Below, in pieces: positions 52,923-60,216 of a stretch of DNA of 64,000 nucleotides. A program made the translations under genes and the position numbers. Position 1 is the stretch's first letter, and each line of letters starts with the position of its first letter. The notes below the pieces were generated by a model, which searched no databases, was not told the DNA's origin, and saw only the letters and a list, made by a program, of their open reading frames with translations. Source of the stretch: Devosia sp. (GTDB lineage Bacteria; Pseudomonadota; Alphaproteobacteria; Rhizobiales; Devosiaceae). The stretch is taken from NCBI RefSeq assembly GCF_017744655.1, contig NZ_JAGIAW010000001.1, positions 186,001-250,000 of the forward strand, written 5' to 3'.

Positions 52923-53203
52923 TCTACTCAGACAGGGCGCTGAACGATCTTCGCCGATTGCGCGTATTCTTGATGGGCAAGAATGCGCCGGCAGCGCCGA
53001 GAGCGAGTAAGGTGATATTGTTCCACCTCGATGTGCTGGAGGTGGCGCCAGATATTGGACGCCTTGTTGGAGAGGGACCCAGTCGTGAACTCGTGATCCC
53101 CTTTGCCAACGCTGGCTATGTAGCTCGCTACGAACATGATGCCGTCGAGGACGTGGTTGTGGTGCAAACTATCAGACACCAGTTGGAAGAATCCGCCAGA
53201 TAG
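52910..53203 (+). CDS. RelE/ParE-family toxin
   Basis: 97 residues. The fold is shown by LIYSDRALNDLRRLRVFL at the start and the C-terminal GYVARYEHDAV and VVVQTIRHQLEE strands of ParE/RelE toxins. In this superfamily the action is on gyrase (ParE) or on ribosome-bound mRNA (RelE); the sequence does not decide between them, although the pairing with an RHH antitoxin favours a ParE-like or YoeB-unrelated type. The gene overlaps the antitoxin by 13 bases. It is followed after 109 bases by the halogenase gene. Confidence 0.9.
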   Translation: MPHLIYSDRALNDLRRLRVFLMGKNAPAAPRASKVILFHLDVLEVAPDIGRLVGEGPSRELVIPFANAGYVARYEHDAVEDVVVVQTIRHQLEESAR

Positions 53204-53312
53204 TGCTCCGCCTGCGCGGCCGTCGATTTTTCCAGCACTTGGTCCGGATTTCAAAGATCAACTTGCCGCCGCCTCCTCTGGCAAATAGCCTTGCCTCGGG
53301 GAGGACTAACGC

Positions 53313-54854
53313 ATGCGCAAGCCTGCACATTTTGTCATTGTGGGTGGGGGAACGGCCGGCTGGATTGCGGCTTTCATCATTCAGGATGAGGCGCGGCGGC
53401 GCGGGTTTGATTTCAGGATTTCGGTGGTCGAAAGTTCGCGTATCCCGACGGTTGGTGTGGGGGAAGCGACGACGGCCGCGTTCCGGGTGCTGCTCAAGCA
53501 TTTTGGGATCGACGAGTTCGAGTTTTTCCGCAAGACCGATGCCAGCTTCAAGCTCGGCATTCGGCATGAGGACTGGCGGAGGAAAGGCTATACCTACTAT
53601 GGGCCGATCGATGATCCGCATCAGGTGATCCAGGCGCCGCCGGGGGCGCCGTCGGATTATCTCAATGTCTACGCGGTGGCGGCGGGCAGGGCTGTGCAGG
53701 AGATGCACTTGTTCCAGCCGCTCTTGGAGCAGAAAAAGGCGCCTTATGCGCTGAAGCCCGATGGGTCGCTGATCCCGCTGGGGCCGTTTCACCACGCTTA
53801 TCATTTCGATCAGGCGCTGGTGGGGCAGTTCTTTGCCAGCAAGTCGAAAGGTGTCGACAAGGTCGATGCGCTGGTGGCGGGCGTTGAGCGGAATGGCGAG
53901 ACGGGGGATATTTCGGCGCTGGTGCTCGACGATAATTCTCGGCTCGAGGGCGATTTCTTCATCGATGCGACTGGGTTTCGCAAGCAGATCATCGTCAAGG
54001 CGCTGGAGACGCCGTGGAAATCTTATGCACATGAACTGCCGGTCAATCGGGCGCTGCCGTTCTGGATCGATCTGAAAGAGGGCGAGGAGCTGGCGACCTA
54101 TACGCGAGCCTGGGCGCAGAGTTCGGGCTGGATGTGGCAGATTCCGACGCGGCAGCGCTATGGCTGCGGATATGTCTATTCCGATGAGTTTTTGACACCT
54201 GAGCAGGCCAAGGAAGAAGTCGAGCGGGTGCTGGGCCACGAAATCGAGGTGCGCAGCGATATTCGGTTTCAGATCGGGCGGTTGGAACAGGCGTGGATTG
54301 GCAATTGCGTGGCGGTGGGGCTGAGTTCGAGTTTTCTCGAGCCGCTGGAATCGACATCGATCCATGGGACCATCGTGCAGATGATGCTGTTTGCGCAGCG
54401 CTATATGGATGAGCCGGGCAAGATCGGCCAGAAGGCGCGGGACGATTATAATGCGCGGGTGGGGCGGCAGGTCGATGATTTCCGGACCTTTGTGAATACG
54501 CACTATATGACCGAGCGGGACGACACGCCGTTTTGGCGCGAGGTGCGGGCCAATCGTATTCATCCCAAGACCAAGGAGAGGCTGGCGCGGTGGCAGAAGG
54601 AGATGCCGCGCAATGAGCATTTTCCGAATTATCTCGGCGGGCTGCCGCATATCGAGACGCAGTTGCACTATCCGGTGCTCAACGGGTTGGGGCTGCTGGA
54701 CCAGAACCTGGCGCGCAAGGAAATGGAGGCCGATCCAAAACTGCGGCGCTTTGCGCAGCAGGCGTTCGATGGGCTGGTGAAGGAATATCGCGCGGCGGCC
54801 CAGCAGGCGCTGGGGCACCGGGAGTTTCTTGAAATCGTGCAGGGTATGAGTTGA
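53313..54854 (+). CDS. Flavin-dependent tryptophan-halogenase-family protein
   Basis: 513 residues. FAD-binding GGGTAGW at 11-17, the halogenase signature WMWQIP (WxWxIP) at 273-278, and SSFLEPLESTSI at 339-350, with Glu346 at the same number as the catalytic Glu of PrnA. FKLGIR holds Lys80, corresponding to PrnA Lys79, which binds the hypohalite. All hallmark residues are therefore present, so a real halogenase is likely. The substrate may be tryptophan or another aromatic. No flavin reductase is next to it. The gene overlaps a LysE-type exporter by 4 bases. Confidence 0.88.
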   Translation: MRKPAHFVIVGGGTAGWIAAFIIQDEARRRGFDFRISVVESSRIPTVGVGEATTAAFRVLLKHFGIDEFEFFRKTDASFKLGIRHEDWRRKGYTYYGPIDDPHQVIQAPPGAPSDYLNVYAVAAGRAVQEMHLFQPLLEQKKAPYALKPDGSLIPLGPFHHAYHFDQALVGQFFASKSKGVDKVDALVAGVERNGETGDISALVLDDNSRLEGDFFIDATGFRKQIIVKALETPWKSYAHELPVNRALPFWIDLKEGEELATYTRAWAQSSGWMWQIPTRQRYGCGYVYSDEFLTPEQAKEEVERVLGHEIEVRSDIRFQIGRLEQAWIGNCVAVGLSSSFLEPLESTSIHGTIVQMMLFAQRYMDEPGKIGQKARDDYNARVGRQVDDFRTFVNTHYMTERDDTPFWREVRANRIHPKTKERLARWQKEMPRNEHFPNYLGGLPHIETQLHYPVLNGLGLLDQNLARKEMEADPKLRRFAQQAFDGLVKEYRAAAQQALGHREFLEIVQGMS

Positions 54855-55429
54855 GCGACTGGACGGCTTTTATTCTTGCCGTGCTTGGCCTGTTGGCTAC
54901 GCCGGGGCCGACGAACACACTTATGGCGGCGAGCGGAGCGCAGCGGGGGGTGCGGAAGTCGCTGCACCTGCTGGCGGGTGAGCTGGGTGGCTATGCCATT
55001 GCGATCACGGTGTGGATCGAGATCGCTGGGGCGGTGGCGGCGAAGGAGCCGATGGTGGGGACGGTGGCGAAGCTGGTCGCCGTGGCGTTTCTCTATTGGT
55101 CGGCGATAAAACTTTGGCGCAATGCGGGGCGAGCGGATTTGGGGCAGCGGGGGATTACGCTGGGCCGGGTTTTCGTGACGACGCTGCTCAATCCCAAGGC
55201 GCTGGTTTTTGCTTTTGCGATCTTTCCGGTGATCGGGTTTGTCGAGCGGTTGGCTTATGATGCGGTGTTTGGGCTGCTGGCGGTGATGACGGCTGTGGGG
55301 TGGATGGTGCTGGGTGCGGTGGCGCAACGGGGTTCGGCGGGCTTGCTGACGTCGGCGCGGGTGGAGCAGATTACGGCAGTGGCGCTGGTGGTGTTTGCGA
55401 CGGTTTTGATGGTGCAGACGCTGGCGTGA
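54851..55429 (+). CDS. LysE-family amino-acid exporter
   Basis: 192 residues if read from TTG at 54851, which overlaps the halogenase stop (TTGA). About five or six membrane segments; the LysE/RhtB signature is in LLATPGPTNTLMAASGAQRG near the N-terminus. It should export an amino acid or derivative in exchange for protons. The overlap means the two genes are read together, so the exported compound may be a halogenated or related amino acid. A repeat-rich region follows. Confidence 0.85.
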   Translation: MSDWTAFILAVLGLLATPGPTNTLMAASGAQRGVRKSLHLLAGELGGYAIAITVWIEIAGAVAAKEPMVGTVAKLVAVAFLYWSAIKLWRNAGRADLGQRGITLGRVFVTTLLNPKALVFAFAIFPVIGFVERLAYDAVFGLLAVMTAVGWMVLGAVAQRGSAGLLTSARVEQITAVALVVFATVLMVQTLA

Positions 55430-55447
55430 GTAGGGTGCTCCTAACGA

Positions 55448-55577
55448 GCATCCCCCTCATCCGGCGCTTCGCGCCACCTTCTCCCCGAGGGGGAGAAGAA
55501 TGGGCCGGTGTGCTCCTCTAATTCCTCTACCCATCGGGGAGAGGGTGGATCGCCCGGAGGGCGAGACGGGTGAGGGG
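55448..55577. repeat. Inverted pair of intergenic palindromic repeats
   Basis: The first copy (55448-55500) has hairpins GGCGC-TTC-GCGCC at 55463-55475 and CTTCTCCCC / GGGGAGAAG at 55478-55486 and 55490-55498. The second (55533-55577) reads in the opposite direction and contains CGCCC-GGA-GGGCG; its complement carries CTCGCCCTCCGGG, also present at 62411-62423. The two copies together fill most of the gap between the exporter and ychF. This is an intergenic repeat family, not an insertion sequence. Confidence 0.75.
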
Positions 55578-55700
55578 TTGCTTCAAGTTTGCCAATGGAT
55601 GGCGGCGTGCGCTGACCGCAGAGCGGCGTAGCTGCGCGATTAGGTTGACATCCACCTCAAACCGACCCAATTGGAACCCAACAATTTCCCGGAGTTTCCC

Positions 55701-56798
55701 ATGGGCTTTAAAATGGGCATCGTCGGCCTGCCGAATGTCGGCAAGTCGACGCTTTTCAATGCGCTCACCCGCACCGCTGCGGCGGCTGCCGCTAATTTCC
55801 CGTTCTGCACTATCGAACCCAATGTGGGCGATGTGCCGGTGCCCGATGTGCGGCTGCAGAAGCTGGCAGCTATCGGCAAGTCTATTGCCATTCAGCCGGC
55901 GCGCATGAGCTTTGTGGATATTGCCGGTCTCGTGAAGGGCGCGTCGAAGGGCGAAGGGCTGGGCAACCAGTTTCTGGCGAACATTCGCGAATGCGACGCC
56001 ATTGCCTATGTGCTGCGCTGCTTTGAGGACGGCAATATCATCCACGTCGCCAACAAGGTCGATCCGCTGGCTGACGCGGAAGTGGTTGAGACCGAGTTGA
56101 TGCTGGCCGATCTCGAAAGCCTTGAGAAGCGCCGTGCGGGGGTCGAAAAGAAGGCCAAGGGCAATGACAAGGAAGCCAAGCTGACGCTTGAGCTGATCGA
56201 TCGTTCGCTGGTCTTGTTGCGCGATGGCAAGTCGGCGCGCTTTGTCGAGCGGTCCAACGAGGAAGAAAAGGCGTTCCAGGAGCTGCAGCTTCTGACGTCG
56301 AAGCCCGTGCTTTATGTCTGCAATGTCGATGAAGGCTCTGCCGAAAAGGGCAATGCCATGAGCGACAAGGTGGCCGAATACGCCAAGGCGAATGACGCAG
56401 GCGTGGTCATCATCTCGGCCGAGATCGAGAGCCAGTTGGCGCAATTGCCCGATGCCGAGCAGAACGAATATCTGGAATCGCTGGGGCTGCATGAGCCGGG
56501 GCTGAACCGTCTTATTCGCGAAGCCTATGATCTCCTTGGCCTCCAGACCTATTTTACGGTTGGGCCGAAGGAAACGCGCGCCTGGACGATCCACAAGGGC
56601 GACAAGGCTCCGCAGGCGGCGGGCGTCATCCATACCGATTTCGAGCGCGGGTTCATCCGTGCGCAGACGATTGGCTATGATGATTTTGTCACCCTCGGCG
56701 GCGAAGTTGCGGCCAAGGAAGCGGGCAAGGCTCGTGATGAAGGCAAGGAATATGTCGTTAGGGATGGCGACGTGATGCTCTTTAAATTCAACACCTGA
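55701..56798 (+). CDS. ychF: Ribosome-binding GTPase/ATPase YchF (OLA1 family)
   Basis: 365 residues from ATG at 55701 with GGAG six bases before it. P-loop GLPNVGKST at 9-17, [16 protein letters not shown] for the G3 region, and [16 protein letters not shown] as the G4-like region; YchF prefers ATP over GTP because its G4 motif is altered. The C-terminal TGS-like domain ends [13 protein letters not shown]. It binds ribosomes and takes part in stress control. Its stop overlaps the start of the acetyltransferase gene. Confidence 0.97.
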   Translation: MGFKMGIVGLPNVGKSTLFNALTRTAAAAAANFPFCTIEPNVGDVPVPDVRLQKLAAIGKSIAIQPARMSFVDIAGLVKGASKGEGLGNQFLANIRECDAIAYVLRCFEDGNIIHVANKVDPLADAEVVETELMLADLESLEKRRAGVEKKAKGNDKEAKLTLELIDRSLVLLRDGKSARFVERSNEEEKAFQELQLLTSKPVLYVCNVDEGSAEKGNAMSDKVAEYAKANDAGVVIISAEIESQLAQLPDAEQNEYLESLGLHEPGLNRLIREAYDLLGLQTYFTVGPKETRAWTIHKGDKAPQAAGVIHTDFERGFIRAQTIGYDDFVTLGGEVAAKEAGKARDEGKEYVVRDGDVMLFKFNT

Positions 56799-57235
56799 TG
56801 TTGACGCTGGCCGCATTAGATCCGGGTGCGGCCGGCTTTTCCGCTTTGCTCGCCGAGAGCCAAAGCGAAGGGCATCGCATGGTTTTGCGGCTTGCCGAGA
56901 ATTGGGCCAATGGGTCCAACCGTTTTATCCGCCCCGGTGAAATCATGCTCGGCGCCTGGTCAGGCGATGTGCTTGTTGGCGCCTGCGGGCGGAATGTTGA
57001 TCCCTATGATCCTCACCCCCGAGCGGGCAGGGTGCGGCATCTTTATGTGGCGCAGAGGGCGCGGCGGGATGGGGTCGGGCGGGCGCTGATTTTGGCGATC
57101 GGCGAGGGTGCGTCCGAGCACTTTGACTATCTCAACACCAATGCGCCCGAGACGGCTTTTGCCTTCTACGAGCGCGTGGGGTTTGTGCGCCTTGAGCGCG
57201 GTGGGCACGCGACCCACCGGCTGATGCTGGTTTAG
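56798..57235 (+). CDS. GNAT-family N-acetyltransferase
   Basis: 145 residues. The acetyl-CoA-binding motif is in VRHLYVAQRARRDGVGRALI (RxxGxG/A as RRDGVG), and the C-terminal FYERVGFVRLER is typical of GNATs. The start overlaps the ychF stop, so it is translated together with it. The acceptor is unknown. Its stop overlaps the stop of the convergent dioxygenase gene by 3 bases. Confidence 0.85.
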   Translation: MLTLAALDPGAAGFSALLAESQSEGHRMVLRLAENWANGSNRFIRPGEIMLGAWSGDVLVGACGRNVDPYDPHPRAGRVRHLYVAQRARRDGVGRALILAIGEGASEHFDYLNTNAPETAFAFYERVGFVRLERGGHATHRLMLV

Positions 57236-58050
57236 TGAGGACCCATTGCCGGCTGGTTGGTGCCGCAGGGGCCTCCGTCCATGTTGATGGCGATTTCCTG
57301 TTTGTCGCCTTTAAAGCTCAGGGCTTCGTACCAGTGGCTGATCTCTTTAGTGCTGGCCGGGATGTAGTGGAAAATCAGGGAACGGCGGAAGCGGTCCTGG
57401 CTGGTGTTCGGCGTTGAGCCGTGGATGACGCTGCCGTTGAAGAAGAGCACGTCGCCCGCCTTTAGCTGCATCATTTGCGGTTCGAGGCCCGGGGGCGGTT
57501 CGACGTGTTCGGTGGTGAAGAACAGGGCGGGGTCGGCCTGTTCGGGGCAGGCGATGTCGAGCATCGCGGTCTGGGGGACGCACATCATGCCGCCATTGCC
57601 CGCGTCGGCGTCGTCGACCGCGATCCAGGCGGCCATGCAGGTGCCGGGTTTGACACGCAGATAGAAGTTATCCTGGTGCAGGTCCTGGCCGCGGGCGCCG
57701 GGCGGTTTGAAATAGAACATGGACTGGCAGGCGAAGGGCTCTTCGCCGAAGAGGTCGGCGAGGATCGGTTTGAGGCGCGGGTCGAGCATGTAGCGCATGG
57801 CGAGCTGGCCGACTGATTTGTCGGGGTGTTTGTGCGGGTGCATCATGCGGGGGTAGCGGCTGAGCGGGTCGTTGGGCGTGTTGCCGCGCGGGGTGTCGGA
57901 CAGGCCGGGGACGGGGCCGTTGGCGGCCTGGTCCATGAAGGTCTGGCGGATTTCGGCGATTTCTTCGGGTGCGATCAGGCCGCGGATGGCGAGGAAGCCG
58001 TCGCGCTCGAACTGGGCCGCCTGGGCTTGGTTAAGAAAAGTATAGGTCAT
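57232..58050 (-). CDS. Phytanoyl-CoA dioxygenase (PhyH) family protein
   Basis: 272 residues, an Fe(II)/2-oxoglutarate oxygenase. The iron-binding HxD motif is in LHQDNFYLRV and the distal His in GSVIHGSTPN; the 2-oxoglutarate arginine follows in QDRFRRSLIF. Because Asp is kept in HxD it should be a hydroxylase rather than a halogenase. AAAGGGGAGGA gives a strong ribosome binding site before ATG 58050. It is divergent from an AraC regulator 85 bases away, so it is probably an inducible catabolic enzyme. Confidence 0.9.
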   Translation of the reverse strand: MTYTFLNQAQAAQFERDGFLAIRGLIAPEEIAEIRQTFMDQAANGPVPGLSDTPRGNTPNDPLSRYPRMMHPHKHPDKSVGQLAMRYMLDPRLKPILADLFGEEPFACQSMFYFKPPGARGQDLHQDNFYLRVKPGTCMAAWIAVDDADAGNGGMMCVPQTAMLDIACPEQADPALFFTTEHVEPPPGLEPQMMQLKAGDVLFFNGSVIHGSTPNTSQDRFRRSLIFHYIPASTKEISHWYEALSFKGDKQEIAINMDGGPCGTNQPAMGPH

Positions 58051-58121
58051 TTCGTCCTCCCCTTTGGCTTAAAGCTATGAGGAGGCGCGACAGTTGGCCA
58101 TGGAACATGCTGCCAATAACA

Positions 58122-58127
58122 TATAAT
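58122..58127 (+). promoter_or_regulatory. TATAAT box 8 bases before the AraC start codon
   Basis: A perfect -10 consensus at 58122-58127 in an AT-rich patch, only 8 bases upstream of ATG 58136. If used, the transcript would start at or near the first base of the ATG (leaderless). There is no good -35 at 17 bases, and no ribosome binding site in the 8-base gap, which fits a leaderless start. Confidence 0.4.
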
Positions 58128-58135
58128 ATCCTGCT

Positions 58136-58957
58136 ATGAACGAGATTGCGGAAGCCCCATATCAGGCGGTGCAGCGGCTGCTGACTGGGCATTTTCATGA
58201 GACATCAGGCTATCGTGCCGTGCGGCGGCGTGGGGTGGACGATTGGCTGTTGGTGCATACGACCGGAGGGCGCGGGCGGTTCGGGCATGCCGGCGGGGAG
58301 TTAATCGTCGAGCCCGGCGATTGGGTGCTGCTGCGGCCGGGCGCGCCGCATGATTATGGGGTGGAGACGTCGCTGGAGCGCTGGGAGCTGGTCTGGGCGC
58401 ATTTTCAGCCGCGGGCGGATTGGCTGGGTTGGCTCGCCTGGCCAAGTGTTGCCGAGGGGCTGATGCATCTGCGGATCGAGGGGGAGGCAGCGGAGAAGCT
58501 CGGGCGGCAATTTCTCGGGGTGCATGAATTGCTCAATAGCGGGGAGCGGCGGCGGGAGGCGCTGGCGTTCAACGCGCTAGAGGCGCTGTTATTGGATTGC
58601 GACGCGCTTCAGGCGCGGGACGAGCAGGCGCTCGATGGCCGGATCAGACGGGCGCTGGACTATATCGAGGGGAGGCTCGCGGAAAAGCTCCTGATCGAGG
58701 ATATTGCCTTGGCCGTGGGGTTATCGGCATCGCGGCTGGCGCATTTGTTTCGCGAAGAGACCGGCGAGACGGTGCAGGGGCATATCGAGGCGCGGCGGAT
58801 GCAGGTGGCGGCGGATCTGTTGCGGCGCACCAGCTTTCCGGTCAAGCAGGTGGCGGCCTCGGCGGGGTTTGAAAGCCAGTTTTATTTCTCGCAGCGGTTC
58901 AAGCGCTGGATGGGTGTTTCGCCGCTGCAGTTTCGGCAGCAAACGCCGGAAAGTTGA
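58136..58957 (+). CDS. AraC-family regulator divergent from PhyH gene
   Basis: 273 residues. The N-terminus is a cupin-like effector domain (GELIVEPGDWVLLRPGAPHDYG), and the C-terminal ~100 residues hold the two helix-turn-helix motifs (LLIEDIALAVGLSASRLAHLF and PVKQVAASAGFESQFYFSQRF). By analogy to other AraC regulators facing their target gene, it should control the PhyH gene. The ligand is unknown. Confidence 0.88.
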   Translation: MNEIAEAPYQAVQRLLTGHFHETSGYRAVRRRGVDDWLLVHTTGGRGRFGHAGGELIVEPGDWVLLRPGAPHDYGVETSLERWELVWAHFQPRADWLGWLAWPSVAEGLMHLRIEGEAAEKLGRQFLGVHELLNSGERRREALAFNALEALLLDCDALQARDEQALDGRIRRALDYIEGRLAEKLLIEDIALAVGLSASRLAHLFREETGETVQGHIEARRMQVAADLLRRTSFPVKQVAASAGFESQFYFSQRFKRWMGVSPLQFRQQTPES

Positions 58958-59007
58958 TTGTCCGCCGGATGTTGTCGCGGTTTTGAGCGGGATCATCTCA
59001 GGATGGG

Positions 59008-59025
59008 CCCCGGCCTTCGCCGGGG
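59008..59025. repeat. Short GC palindrome downstream of the AraC gene
   Basis: CCCCGGC-CTTC-GCCGGGG (59008-59014 and 59019-59025), a perfect 7-base stem. It lies between the convergent AraC genes at 58957 and 59133. It resembles the GAAA-loop hairpins used as terminators elsewhere in the window, but has no T-run. Confidence 0.6.
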
Positions 59026-59132
59026 TCACAATCGAGGGTGGGGTGAGCAGACACCCGCCACTCGACCATAGGTCTCGTGGCCTAGCCGCCTCAAATCGCT
59101 CCACCGAAGCGATTTTCCCTGCGGGACGGCGT

Positions 59133-60053
59133 CTAGCCCTCAATCGTGTCCTTGCGCATCTGGCTGGGCGTCATGCCGTAGGCCTTGCGGAAGTGTTCGT
59201 AGAACTGGGTCTGGCTGACGAAGCCGGATTGGAAGGCGACGTTGGCGATGGAGAGGCTGCCGTCGAAGAGGAGACTGCGGGCGCGGATGAGGCGCATGCG
59301 GGTCACAAACTTCTGGACCGAGATATGCATCACCTTGGTGAAGAGGTTGGTCGCGTAATTGGGGTGGAGGCCGACCACCTTGGCGATGTCTTCGGCGCTG
59401 AGGGGATCGGTGATGTTTTCGACGATGTGGCGCACCATACGCACGACGTAGCGGACGGGGGTGGCGGTGCGGGTGCGGCTGCCGGACTTTTCGAGCCAGG
59501 CGGGGAGGAGGGTATCCCAGCCGGTGATGGCCGCTCTTCGGAACATGGTGGCGATTTCGGCGCGCACGAGGTCGGTGCGCAGCGAATTGCCGCTGCGATA
59601 GTCGCCGTGCCAGCGTTCGAGGGTTTCGAGGCCGATGCAGTCGGCGGTGAGCTGGATGACGCCGCCACCCATCAGGGTTTCGGTGAGGCGCCCGAGCTGC
59701 GGCATTTCGAGGAAGGCGTCCATCGGCAGGTAGATATTGAGCTGCTTGCCTTCGCCGATCTCGCGCAGGTCGACGGTCTGGTGCGGAATACCGGCCCAGA
59801 AGGCGACGAGGCGATTGGCTTCGACGGTGACCGGGCCGCCGTCGAAGACGTAGTCCATGTGGCCATTGGTGAGCCAATTGAACTCGATATGGCCATGGCT
59901 ATGGGGGGCAGGCATGATCTGTGGCGGGAAGGCGCGGATGCCGAAGCGGCCAAAGGCTTTTCCCGAGGCATAGAAACTGCGGTCGGGGCGCGGCGTCGGG
60001 CGAGGGGCCTTTTCGCGCAGGCGTGGGGCAGGGCTGGTTTCGGCAACAGTCAT
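59133..60053 (-). CDS. AraC-family regulator divergent from the ABC importer
   Basis: 306 residues from ATG at 60053; no ribosome binding site is clear, so an upstream ATG cannot be excluded. The cupin-like N-terminus (MPAPHSHGHIEFNWLTNGH) resembles MelR/AgpT-type sugar regulators, and the C-terminus has DPLSAEDIAKVVGLHPNYATN and LSIANVAFQSGFVSQTQFYEHFRKAYG in two helix-turn-helix motifs. A long imperfect dyad at 60074-60111 stands right before it, and the importer starts 164 bases away in the other direction. Confidence 0.88.
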   Translation of the reverse strand: MTVAETSPAPRLREKAPRPTPRPDRSFYASGKAFGRFGIRAFPPQIMPAPHSHGHIEFNWLTNGHMDYVFDGGPVTVEANRLVAFWAGIPHQTVDLREIGEGKQLNIYLPMDAFLEMPQLGRLTETLMGGGVIQLTADCIGLETLERWHGDYRSGNSLRTDLVRAEIATMFRRAAITGWDTLLPAWLEKSGSRTRTATPVRYVVRMVRHIVENITDPLSAEDIAKVVGLHPNYATNLFTKVMHISVQKFVTRMRLIRARSLLFDGSLSIANVAFQSGFVSQTQFYEHFRKAYGMTPSQMRKDTIEG

Positions 60054-60073
60054 ACTTATCAGCGCAGTTCTTA

Positions 60074-60111
60074 GAAACCCGGAATTAGTCTCTATCATTC
60101 CGGATTGTTTC
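60074..60111. promoter_or_regulatory. Dyad operator candidate between AraC and the importer
   Basis: GAAAC-CCGGAAT at 60074-60085 faces ATTCCGG-ATT-GTTTC at 60097-60111; the inner arms CCGGAAT / ATTCCGG are perfect (60079-60085 with 60097-60103), 11 bases apart. In the divergent region this is the best operator for the AraC regulator. Confidence 0.5.
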
Positions 60112-60216
60112 GCCCGGCGCAAGTCGTAGGCTCTCAATCATGCACGGGGCCCCGGAGTCAGTGGGAGTGACTGGCTCGACGCACCAAACGCTGCCTCGTT
60201 GCAAAGGGAGGTTCTA

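Noticed and set aside
53172..54818. 548-codon minus-strand open frame opposite the halogenase
   Set aside because: The plus strand has all halogenase motifs; the antisense product is low-complexity.
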